From NCBI GenBank assembly GCA_943704425.1, contig CALSCP010002661.1, positions 5,057-25,865 of the forward strand: DNA of 20,809 nt, given 5' to 3'. Below, one piece after another: positions 10,429-20,394 of the stretch (position 1 is the first letter of the stretch; each line of letters begins with the position of its first letter). The DNA is from Ministeria vibrans ATCC 50519 (taxonomy: Eukaryota; Opisthokonta; Filasterea). Below the pieces are notes generated by a model. It was not told where the DNA came from and made no database searches. It saw only the letters and a list, made by a program, of their open reading frames with translations. The translations under genes were made by a program, and so were the position numbers.

Positions 10429-12552
10429 ATGGACCGCAGCTCAGAGTCGCTTGACGACCAACGCGACTTTGATGACGTCGACTACGACTCTGACTCAAGC
10501 GACGGCTTTGCTGCCGCCAACTTTCGACGACACTCACTTGCGGCGAGTACGGCAAGGATAGCGCACCAGCTGCCGCCAGCGTCCATCTCCGTCTCGAGTT
10601 TAGAAACGGTCGTCGGCCCAAATAACTCAGCGCTCCAACTCAGCGCGAGCCGAAGCAGCGCCGCATCGGTCGCCGCGCATGCCTCCCCAAACGCCTCATC
10701 ATCCCTCTCGATGGCCGAGCGGCGCCTGAGCTCTATCTCAACGTCGTCTCTCAAGCGTCGACGTTCTTCCATTGGCTCCATGAGCGAATTTTTCAGCAGC
10801 GATTTAAACGACTCGTCGTCCGTCTCCATGTCGACGCGCACTAGCCTCGTCGGCGGCTCAGTCTGTGCCACGGCCGGTTCTCAGACTGCACCGGGCTCGA
10901 CGCTGCGTCGCGACCGCGTCTCCGCCGGCAAACAGCTGCCGCGTCTCACCGAACTCACATTTGTGCCGGTTGCCGAAGTGCCCAACTCTGGCTGTGCCGA
11001 GCTTGGTCCCGGCACAAACACCGTGCTGGGCGCCGACTTTGGTGGTGCGTCGATGCTCGAGAGCAGCGAAAACCTCGACGATCTTGTCAAACTCGGCGAC
11101 TTCCTCCACTCGATGGCACTTCAGGGCACGCTCTGTCCCATTCGCGATCACTGGTACCACTTGCGTCAGTACAACCGCTGCTTTCCCGGTAGCGCCCTCT
11201 GCGATCTCATGGTGGTCACCGGAACCGTCTGGTCGCGCACGGAAGCCACGCGCATTGGCCAGCTGCTCCTCGACGACGGCATCATCTTGCACGTTGCCGT
11301 GGGCGACAAGCACGCCTTCCACGATCGCAACGTCTTCTATCGTTTTCGCACCGACCGTAACCGTCGAAACACTCGCCAGCTTAAACAACAACGTGACGAC
11401 TCCGACGCACCCGAAGAACGTCTGCTCGTCTCTGCCATTGGCGCCACTCGCACCATCATCAATCCACACGACGACGCCGACGACGACATCGACGACGGCC
11501 TCTCGCGCTACCTCGAGGAAAAGAAAAAGCAGCAACAACAGTCGCAGTCGCAGTCGCAGTCGCAAGCGCAGCCGCAGTCACAAATGCAGTCCCAGCAACA
11601 GCAACAACAGTCGCACCACGACCATTCGCGCAAAACGTCGTCGCAGAGCTCCGACGAAGTCTCTCTCTTGCGCTCGTCCCAGTCATCGTATGCCCTCTCA
11701 GGCACTCCCTCCTCCTCCAACTTGAGCTTTCCTCTGCCCAATGCTAAACATCTCACAGACCCCTTTGCGTCTGCGTTGTTCGTGTCCCCATCATCGTCCA
11801 CTGCCACAATCGGCACTGGTGGGTCCACTGCCACAATCGGCAGTGGTGGCCTCGCTGGTCCCACAAGTACTGTTTCTGGGAGTGGTGCCAGTGGAAGTGG
11901 CAGTGGCAGCGGTTCTCCTGCCCCCAACGGTGGTAGTGTGCGCTCACCTAGCCGCTCTTGGCGCAAAAAGTCACAGGGGGATCTTTTTATTGGTGGCAGC
12001 GAGGATGCCAATGCCTCGCGACAGATTGCTCGTGAAATGGCTCGTTGGGACAAGGCCATTCGACTTCATGCGCCCGAACAGCAACTCGCGCAGCAACAAG
12101 GCTCGCCACAACAGCCGTTGCAGCAGCAACACTCACAGCAGCAGAAACAACAAGGAAATCTGTCACTGGGCGGTGCCAATGCCATGAACGTCAGTGACAT
12201 GCCTTCAGCCAGTGTGAGTGTTTCCTCTGGTGGTGTTGGCTCACACAATGCCTCCAATCTGTCTACATGCACGACTGCGGGCGGTATTGTGTCGACCAAC
12301 AGCAGCGGGAGTGCTCTGGCGGCGGCGATCGTCGACGGCTCACTTGACGGGCCCTCACCCAATTATGTGTCGCCTCTATTGACTCACGGCCACATGCGCC
12401 ACCCTTCCTCCCCTGGCATTGATCTGGGGGCCACAGAACGCACTCTACTCTCTCGCCACTCTCACTTGCGCACCTCTATCATCTCCAGTTCCCTCCCCGA
12501 CATCCATTTGCCTCCGCCTGCCGTAGCAGCCGCAGCAGCCGCAGCCGCAGCC

Positions 12553-12586
<34 letters not shown>

Positions 12587-15312
12587 CCACCTCTCCCAAC
12601 ACATCTAGCTCGAACCTTGTCAGTGTCGGCAAGGAACCCGTGTCACCCTCCAGCGCAACCAGTAGAGCACAGTCCACGGGACCCGCGCGCGAGAGCCAAA
12701 TCCTCGTTAGTGTTCCTATGCCTGATTCTTTTGTCTCTCCCGACGACGACGACGACGCTCTTATGACCGAAATCTCGCGCAACATTGTCTTTGTCGCCGA
12801 CGCGTCTCTTCCTCAAATCGTCCTTCCACCTCTCTCTGTGCCCGACGACAACTCTGGCAATGACACCGACCCCTCTGCACAGGCACTGGGAGGGACGCCA
12901 GAACTCAAGTGGACCGTCGATTTGTTTCCATCGGACGCAGTGCACATGAACGAGTGGCGCGAGGGACTGCGCGATGGATTCACCCTAGAGCATCTTGACC
13001 AGCACTCCTTCTCGTACCGCCGTCACTTCTATGGACGACCCCACTCGATGTACTTTGTTGGAGATCGCGACCCTCACTCGGGTGGTCTCCCCGTCGTCGT
13101 GACCACCCGCTTGCTCGAGCCCTCCGGCGATCTCATGGTGATTGTGCGTGAGACGGAGACCACCATGGGCGTTCAGGTTCCGTCTTACACCTTCCAGAAG
13201 ATCTGTGCGGTGCGCCGTCCCCCCTCACAGGCACTCCTCTCTCTCACTTCATCGTCATCGGCTCGCGGCTCCCTGTCCATCTCCGAGAACGAGCAGGTCG
13301 AGGCAGCCATCTACGCCGCCGCCCCGCACCTATCCCTCCCTCGCCTCCACTGCTGCGAGGCGCGTTCTATTGCCGACCAGGTGCTCGAATTTGACGAGGC
13401 GGCTGCCAGTCGCTCGTACAAGATGGGTGTGCTCTACGTTGCTCCGGGCCAGACACAGGAGCTTGAGCTGCTTGCCAATCGTACTCACTCGGTCGCCTTT
13501 GACGACTTCCTCAACATGCTGGGCGAACGTGTCCTCATCGGCGAACACAAAGGCTACCTGGGCGGTCTGCCCCAGACGCCGGACTTTGCGCGCGCCTCCT
13601 CTGTCTACACGCGCTTCTGCCAGCGCGAAATTATGTTCCACGTCTCGACGCTCCTTCCGTACTCCGCACACGACCGCCATCAGGTCGATCGCAAGAAGCA
13701 CATTGGCAACGATGTGGTGTGCATTGTCTTTATTGAGGACGACACTCCCTTTGACCCCGAGTCAATCCGGTACATTGATCAGCTCAAATTCACAAGAAAC
13801 AACGCCGCAATGCCACTGACCATATTCCCCCTTTCTCTATCCTTGTATTTATGATATCAACGTAGGTCGCAGTTCCTCCACGTGTTTCTGGTGGTGCGCG
13901 CATTTCCGCAAGAGCATGGCCCCACCCAGTACACAGTGTCGACTATCCGTCGTGCGTGTGTGGCCAGGTCGGGTCCTATGCCTCCCAAACTCGCCTTCTC
14001 CCATTCGGCGACCATGCGAAACTTTCTGCTCACCAAGGCACTCAATGCTGAGCATGCGGCTCACGCTGTGCCCAAGTTCACCGAGCTCAAGAAGAAGCGA
14101 CGCACACTGCTACTAAAGATGCTTGCGCGTGGCATTGTCTCCGCCGGTCTCATTACCAACGCGATCACTCTCCCCTCCCATAACAATTCTTCTCCCCCAA
14201 ACCCATCGCCCCCACAGCAGCAGCAGCAGCGACAAGCAGCTGCCGCCACCAAAGTGAACTCATTGGCCAAGAGCAAGTCCAAGGCCAACTCGGCATTCGA
14301 CATGCGCTCGGTGGGCACCGACCAGTCGAGTATGGTCGCTAGCTTGACCCGCACTACCGCCAGCAAGTCGAAGCCTCATCGCAACCATCCGAGTGTGCTT
14401 CCATCTACGTCGAGTCCCTCGCTCGACATCAACTGTGTGGGTGCATCTCCCTCCAGTCCACCGCCCTCCACTTCTTCAACGATCAACCACGCTCCACCTG
14501 TTGCGCCCGTTGCGGTTTCGGCTCCAAACACCCCGATGAAAGTTTTGTCGCGCCTCAAGAACCGTCGCACCTCAAACTCTTCACGTTCAGCTGCAATCAG
14601 TCGTGAAGCTGCGCAAATTGAAGCAGCAGCTGCTGCCGCCGCAGCAGCCGAAGCAGCCGCAGCAGCACAGGCAGAGGCACAGGCACAGGCGGCAGCAGCC
14701 GCAGCATCACAGGCATCTGTCTCTGCCGTTCGCCAGGCCGAGCACACATCTTCGCAGCCCCAGTCGACTCTGCGCTCGGACGTCTCCCAGTCCGCCACCA
14801 AGAGCACGCACCGTCGTTCGCTCGCGCACCTTCCTGGAAGCCAGACCTTCGAGGCGCGCAATGCAGCACCGCTCGTCCGCGCCGCCTCATCTATACCATC
14901 CACCACACCCTCAAGTGCGTTGCAGAGTGGCCCAGCTCGCTCAGCGACCCGTCGCTCAACCAAGATGAAGCGTGGCCCCATGCCCAATGCTGCGACCACG
15001 GCGTCGACGTCGCACTCTGAGCTTGCAAGTGGACGCAGCTCGACCACATCGTCCACAAACGACGACTTTGCAAACGTGTCCGACGTTGACTCGGCCAACA
15101 ACAGCCCGCTGAGCCCGCTCGGCGAGACGGCCGTAGTCGACTACGTTGCTCCCCCTTCCAGCAGCTCATCGGCACGTCCATCTATCTCGCTCGAGTCGCG
15201 TGTCGAGCTCCTCGAACAGCAGCTCAGGGCCGCGCTGGCCATCAATGCCTCTCTTGTCGAGCGCCTTGCTCGCCTCGAACACACCACGCCCGTTTCACAC
15301 ACCAATGTTTAA
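10429..15312 (+). CDS. DEP domain plus RapGAP domain protein
   Basis: Two exons, 10429-13769 and 13866-15312, encode about 1595 aa. RapGAPs switch off Rap/Ras-family GTPases by supplying an Asn to the active site. A DEP domain lies at about 215-306 (HWYHLRQYNRCFPGSALCDLM, then TRIGQLLLDDGIILHV and NVFYRFR); DEP domains recruit proteins to membranes or receptors. The RapGAP region spans about 850-1205 with YRRHFYGRPHSMYF, the core YKMGVLYVAPGQT, GYLGGL, EIMFHVSTLLPY and HIGND, whose Asn is about residue 1094; then SQFLHVFLVV and FLLTKALNAE. Gln/Ser (about 364-400), a 22-residue Ala tract with one Val (12520-12585) and Ala/Glu/Gln stretches separate the domains. A C-terminal coiled coil at about 1553-1588 (RVELLEQQLRAAL) may dimerise. 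The frame is open upstream to 10366 but without ATG before 10429. Target GTPase is inferred. Confidence 0.9.
13770..13865 (+). other. Intron within the RapGAP catalytic domain
   Basis: This 96-base intron has donor CCG|GTACAT and acceptor AACGTAG|GTC, phase 2. Splicing joins ESIR to SQFLHVFLVV, exactly as the family requires. Retention would add 27 residues and stop at 13852-13854, truncating the catalytic domain shortly after the Asn thumb. Confidence 0.92.
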
Positions 15313-15675
15313 AAATTTTATTCTTATAGTTATTATTATTATTATTATTATTATTATTGTTATTATTATTATTATAATTATTATTATTTTAATTTTATTA
15401 AAATTTTAATTCTATTATCATTATGACTGTTTTTTTTCGTCAAACAAAATTAATGATAAGGAGTATCGTAGGGTCTTGGCCAAATCGAATTGTTTGGTAA
15501 TGTACGTCAAGTAGTGTGTAATTATAATACAAGACAAAAAAATATAGAAAAATAGAGTGGGGATGATATAAAATAATAATAATAATAATTTATAATGATA
15601 ATAGTAATAATAAGCAATAGAAAGAATAAAAATGATAATAAAAAATAAACTGATGATGATGATGACTGCAGTCGT
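15313..15675. repeat. AT-rich convergent spacer with ATT and AAT repeats
   Basis: No gene is present. An ATT-type trinucleotide run spans about 15327-15390, followed by AATTTTATTAAAATTTTAATT, and an AAT/ATA-type run occurs at about 15566-15612. The two runs are mutually complementary and flank about 180 bases, so a large hairpin or cruciform is possible. The region must hold the 3' ends of both GTPase-regulator genes. Confidence 0.8.
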
Positions 15676-18600
15676 TCAGGAGTGAGACTCGTTTGTAGCA
15701 TTCTCAGAGGCAAGATCACAGAGGGCGACGAGGTCGGTGAGGGCGGCGTCCTCGGCGGCTCTGAGAGCGGCATGAAGGAAGGGGCGGGGGTGGGCCATCT
15801 GAAAGGGACTGCGCTGGAAGTGAACAAGGGAGACAATGGTGCGCGTGGCCATGCGCAACTTGTCAAGGTTGATCAAGCTGGAGTGCACAATACTCTTGTT
15901 GCCATCGCCAATAAAGAGGACGTCTTTGAGAAAGATGGGTAGAAAGGGGATGAGCCCACGCTCGCCACGCGCCGCCTTTTGCATGCTCAGTCGCAGACGG
16001 CGCATGTTGTGCTGCTGGTCGAGCAGTCCGTTGATTTTCTGGCGCACCTTGAGAAGCGACTCGTCGACGCACAGCCAAGCCTCGCTCATGTTGCGAATGG
16101 GCCGCATGCGCAACGCAACCGAAATGGCTACGGCCGTAAAAAAGTTGTTGAGCTCAAGACAGCGCGCAGCAGCGGTGAGGAACAGCGTAAGCATGTCGGC
16201 ACGGGCACGCACGCCACGCGCCTGACACACACAGGTCGCGACCCAGTATGACTCACGATCAAAGCGAGCAATAAACTGGTTGACGGCCGTGTCGCTGGCC
16301 GTTGAGGGCATCGGTGAGACGGGGGTGTGTTCGTCGGTCGACAATGGGGGGTTGCTCTCAAAGCCGAACGAGAAGCTGGCAGTGCGGAGCTCGTGCGGTT
16401 GGATCACAAATGCCTTCCAGGTGTGCGCAAGGAACTCGCGTGCGGGAATACGCGAGTAGAGCATTGAGTCGTACTCGGTGAGGGCCTCGGCGACACAGAC
16501 GGGCTTGCGCAAGAGCTCAGCGTGGTGGATCGATTGGGCACGCGACAGAACAGCAGTTTGAAAGGCCGCGGGCGGAGGAACGATGATATCGGGGGAGGGG
16601 GGCAAGGCGACACCCACAGCGTGCTCGGGCGGGACCATGGCATTGCTTGATTCGGACGAGGGTGAGACATCGGGAAGGCACGTGGTCGATTGCGACAGGG
16701 GCATGTTGTAGCCGCGCGAGGCGGACGCAGCCAGGTGCGCATGCCTAATGTTCTCTTGGACGTGTCGCATGAACTCGATGTGTGCCTTAAAGTAGCCCGC
16801 GGCCTTGATCTGGTCGATAAAGCTGAGAAGACGCGCTCGCAACGTCTCGTCTTCTTCAAAGTCGCTCCAGCACAGCGTAATCCACATTTTGAGGGTGACC
16901 ATCACGTTGGTCTGGATGGGTCTCTTCCAGCGTCGGTAATGCTCAATGTCATCAGGATCCGTCAGCAGCTTGGGTACAATACAGAAGCGCGCCACGAGCA
17001 TGTCTAGCAGAGTCAGGCTCGACATGAATGCGCGGTGCATCACGACCATGGTGTTGACATATTCGTCGTCGAGGGGCTCCTCGCTTGCCAGTAGTTCCAC
17101 CAACTTGTCGCGTCGTCCCGCCATAATGGTCACATTCGATACCTTGGGGTGCTTCTGCACAATGAGCACGTCAACGCCTGCGTGTGAGATAACCATGGTC
17201 TGCGTTGTGCGTGCCGATACTTGTCCCAGTGACGCAGTGCTGCCGCTCATGGCACGCTGTAGGCGGTGGAAACGTCGCAGCGTACCGGTGCGTTTGTGGC
17301 GCGGAGCAGAGATGGTTTCAACTTCGCCCTCATCGTCGTCTTCATCCTCGTCGTCATGCTCGTCGTCGTCGTCGTCGTCGTCATCATCATCGCCCATGTC
17401 ATCGCCATACTCGGATGATGCGTCTTCTTCGGGCACAATGCAGTCGAGTGCCGAAGGTGTGGGAACGCCACTTCCATTGATGCGACGCAGTTGTGGTGAG
17501 AGGGTGGGAGGGGCGGCCGTAGAGCGCGTTGCTGCGGACGACGCAGAGGGCGCACCCGAGCCAACAGCAGGGGTGGACGCAGGTGACGTAGCCGACACGG
17601 TCGTCGAATACGAGGACGAGGATGTTGCGGACGAGGTGGACGACATGGGAGGCGCAGTTGTGGACGATGGTGCCGAAACGGGTACAGACACACTCGCTAA
17701 AGATGAAACAGAGACACTTGTCGAGGCAACACCAGTTGCGCCTGTGGCACTGGCAAAGGCGGTAGAACTAGAGGTGGTGGTGGGAGCGGTGGCAGTAATG
17801 GTGGTGACGTTGGCAATCACTGACGATTTGTTAGACGAGTTGGCGCTGTGCGTGACGGCCTGAAGAGTACGCATGGCCTCGGTTGCCGACGAAGTGCTGT
17901 TTGCACGTCCTCGACGACTGATACCGGCGACTTTGCGCACGGCCGTGTTCATTTTGGCGGAAACAGACTGACGTTCGGATGGCATAAAACGGTCGGGAAA
18001 CGACTCGATATCATTGGTGACGACACGTGCGGTTGTGTTCTGGGCCTTGGGATGGGTAAGCTGGGGAATGGCAAGGGCGGGAGGGAGGTCGGAGACGGAG
18101 ACGGGGCGTTGGAAGAGTGCCTGACGAACGGAGTCGGGGTGTTTCGCGGTGTGTGCTACCGCTACTTTCTTGGTCGATGACAGAACGTTGCTGTCGCGCG
18201 GGTGAGGGGTGTCGCAGTTGCCGGAGACGACGCGACGCACAGGGGTGAGGGACGAGGGATCTTCGGGAGTGTTGGCAATAGGAGAAAGACCCAATGCAAT
18301 GTCGCCGACGCATTTGGACGAGCCCAGCAGTTGCTTGCTGGCGGAGATGGGTGAGCTCAAGCCCGAATCCGACTCGTGGTTGAGTATGTCCTCTTGGGAA
18401 GAGGAGAGACCCGACGAGACGTCGGGCAGGCTGTTGCTAAGAGACGAGCCCATGGACAACGCTGTGTACACATTGGAGGTGGACGCCGGACGAGTGTCGC
18501 GCGAGAGAGTGGGCGCGACGCGGTAGGAGTGTGTGGGACGCGAACGACTGAGCAGTTGCAACGCGGTTTTGCTGCCCTTGCGCGCGCGATTCGGATGTAC

Positions 18601-20394
18601 ATTTGAAGAGGATGAGGAGGGGTGTGGAGGTGACGAGATGGAGGCGGGCACAAGACCATGGTCAATGTCGTTGTCATCATCGAATTCGTCGCCGCGTGGG
18701 ACATGTTGAAGGGGACCGCGCAAGGCCGCGGCTGTACCCGTCTCATCTTCGTCTTCGTCTTCAACATGGTCCTTGTGGTTGACGCTGGTGACCGAAGGAG
18801 TTGACCAAGCGGTCGCAGTGACACTCACACTCATGCTAGCGCAATTGGACGACGACGAGGTGGGACACGAAAGTGAGCTACCAATGTCAAGGGCAGGCGG
18901 AGCGGAGGCGAGACTCGCGAGTGACCCACCGACAATGGTGCTGTTGCTGTTGTCGGGAGTGGAACGACGCCGCGAGACAACCTCCAATTCATCGTCACCA
19001 TCATCGTTGTCGTCAACATGCATCGTGGTGGTGGTCTCCAAAAAGGACAGAGATGCAGTTGCGTCACTGGCTCTTCTTCTGCCACCGAGTGTGCCACCGA
19101 GTGTGCCGTCGGGTATGCGTGGAAGGAGTTTTGCCGGGCGCGATCTGAAAGTGGGTGGGCTGCTTGGAGGTGACGCAGGCAAGGAGGAAACAGGTGGAGA
19201 GAGAGCGTTGCGCGAGAGGACGGCGCGTCTTAGGACGCCGGGCGAGAGTGGAGGTGGGGACTGGGCTGGTGAGGTGCACGTGGAGATGGCGTCCCAGGCG
19301 GTCATGCGCGAGTCAACAGACATGTTGAGCGATGGAGATGTTTCCACTTGACGCATCACGGCAGGGGAGGCCGAGAGGGTGCGGGGCAGGGCTGGTTTGG
19401 CGCCGATGAACCTGGACATAACGGGCACGGATGGGAGTGACTTGCGACTGCGAGATGAAGGTGACATAGAGCGCCGTGACAGCAAAGAAGAAGAGGATTC
19501 TTCGACCGACACGTCGGGGGACGCACTGGTGGGGGGCAGTGAGGAGAAGGAGGAGGAGGAGACCGCGTTGAAGGAATCGCTCGGTATGTTTGGCGACGAG
19601 ACGGCACCGTCAAGCTTGGACATGAACTTATCCTTGTCTTGCTGATCGAGACTGGGACCGGCCATGCCAAGATGCGACGAAGAAGGGAGGTTAGGCGACG
19701 AGCTGCACCCCTCGATGTTGTTGCTCGCCTGTGAGAGGCTGGTTGATTTTTTGCTGACAAAATCGGGTTCAGTGGGACGCGACGAGAGCTGCGGGTCCTG
19801 TAGAGAGCACTCATTCTCAAACTGCCGACGCCACGCACGCGAACCGTCGATAGCGCTGAGCCAGGAGACGGCGTCGGACTTGCTTGTGCACGTAAACTGC
19901 AGGCTCACGTCGCCAAAGAGAATGTCAAAACGACGCTGCGCGTTGCGGCCCACGGCATTTGAGGCGCCACTGCCCGGCAAGGAGACAATGTCGGCGACGG
20001 GAATGGGTGGGAGGAGAAGTTGTCCAGGGAGAAGGTTGTGCGCGGTGGAGGAGGAGGACAAAGAAGAAGGTGTGGCGCTCGATGAAGCACCAGTGTCTTG
20101 GCTGAACAAAGCAGCGTCGGTGGGCAGTGAACCTGGCTGTCGTGAGAGGGTAACTACCACATAGTCGACAAAGAGTAGAAGCATTGCGTTCTTGTAGCGA
20201 AAGTCGATCGAGTCTGGACTGGTAAGAGAGACGGTACGCGGGCGTGATGTGATTTCACACACGTGCTCTGTGACTTGGTACGGCTGAAGCTCTTCGAGGG
20301 CGTCGCTGCCATGCACTCTCAGCTTGAGTTCAGCAAGAACACCGTGGCGTAAAAGAACGGGCGAGTCCCCTAGCAATCTCCGGTTGGGGTCGTC
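15676..20394 (-). CDS. PH-like, RasGEF-N and RasGEF (CDC25) domain protein; 5' end unresolved
   Basis: A continuous frame of 1572 aa is visible from a probable splice acceptor (CAG ending at 20395) to the TGA at 15676. RasGEFs load Ras/Rap GTPases with GTP at membranes. Residues counted from 20394: a PH-like domain with a Ser-rich loop insertion at about 10-195 (GVLAELKLR to DAVSWLSAIDGSRAW); a Ser/Thr/Pro-rich linker of about 850 residues with an Asp/Glu run at about 988-1020; the RasGEF-N (REM) domain at about 1090-1207 (DEYVNTMVVMHRAFMSS, LKMWI); and the CDC25 catalytic domain at about 1297-1540 (ALTEYDSMLYSRIPAREFL, LELNNFFTAVAISVAL, GLIPFLPIFLKDVLFI). The upstream frame runs to a stop at 20641-20643 without an ATG, and the first internal ATG would cut into the PH domain, so at least one more exon is needed. 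ATG at 20748 with a donor after five codons is a phase-compatible but weak candidate. Confidence 0.88.
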   Translation of the reverse strand, partial: DDPNRRLLGDSPVLLRHGVLAELKLRVHGSDALEELQPYQVTEHVCEITSRPRTVSLTSPDSIDFRYKNAMLLLFVDYVVVTLSRQPGSLPTDAALFSQDTGASSSATPSSLSSSSTAHNLLPGQLLLPPIPVADIVSLPGSGASNAVGRNAQRRFDILFGDVSLQFTCTSKSDAVSWLSAIDGSRAWRRQFENECSLQDPQLSSRPTEPDFVSKKSTSLSQASNNIEGCSSSPNLPSSSHLGMAGPSLDQQDKDKFMSKLDGAVSSPNIPSDSFNAVSSSSFSSLPPTSASPDVSVEESSSSLLSRRSMSPSSRSRKSLPSVPVMSRFIGAKPALPRTLSASPAVMRQVETSPSLNMSVDSRMTAWDAISTCTSPAQSPPPLSPGVLRRAVLSRNALSPPVSSLPASPPSSPPTFRSRPAKLLPRIPDGTLGGTLGGRRRASDATASLSFLETTTTMHVDDNDDGDDELEVVSRRRSTPDNSNSTIVGGSLASLASAPPALDIGSSLSCPTSSSSNCASMSVSVTATAWSTPSVTSVNHKDHVEDEDEDETGTAAALRGPLQHVPRGDEFDDDNDIDHGLVPASISSPPHPSSSSSNVHPNRARKGSKTALQLLSRSRPTHSYRVAPTLSRDTRPASTSNVYTALSMGSSLSNSLPDVSSGLSSSQEDILNHESDSGLSSPISASKQLLGSSKCVGDIALGLSPIANTPEDPSSLTPVRRVVSGNCDTPHPRDSNVLSSTKKVAVAHTAKHPDSVRQALFQRPVSVSDLPPALAIPQLTHPKAQNTTARVVTNDIESFPDRFMPSERQSVSAKMNTAVRKVAGISRRGRANSTSSATEAMRTLQAVTHSANSSNKSSVIANVTTITATAPTTTSSSTAFASATGATGVASTSVSVSSLASVSVPVSAPSSTTAPPMSSTSSATSSSSYSTTVSATSPASTPAVGSGAPSASSAATRSTAAPPTLSPQLRRINGSGVPTPSALDCIVPEEDASSEYGDDMGDDDDDDDDDDEHDDEDEDDDEGEVETISAPRHKRTGTLRRFHRLQRAMSGSTASLGQVSARTTQTMVISHAGVDVLIVQKHPKVSNVTIMAGRRDKLVELLASEEPLDDEYVNTMVVMHRAFMSSLTLLDMLVARFCIVPKLLTDPDDIEHYRRWKRPIQTNVMVTLKMWITLCWSDFEEDETLRARLLSFIDQIKAAGYFKAHIEFMRHVQENIRHAHLAASASRGYNMPLSQSTTCLPDVSPSSESSNAMVPPEHAVGVALPPSPDIIVPPPAAFQTAVLSRAQSIHHAELLRKPVCVAEALTEYDSMLYSRIPAREFLAHTWKAFVIQPHELRTASFSFGFESNPPLSTDEHTPVSPMPSTASDTAVNQFIARFDRESYWVATCVCQARGVRARADMLTLFLTAAARCLELNNFFTAVAISVALRMRPIRNMSEAWLCVDESLLKVRQKINGLLDQQHNMRRLRLSMQKAARGERGLIPFLPIFLKDVLFIGDGNKSIVHSSLINLDKLRMATRTIVSLVHFQRSPFQMAHPRPFLHAALRAAEDAALTDLVALCDLASENATNESHS

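Noticed and set aside
10858-17863. Long antisense frames opposite the RapGAP and RasGEF genes (for example 10858-11565 minus, 14376-15101 minus, 16946-17863 plus)
   Set aside because: They are GC-rich mirror frames of repetitive Ser/Ala/Gln/Asp coding sequence. None shows a family motif, and the opposite strand has clear conserved domains or continuous linkers.
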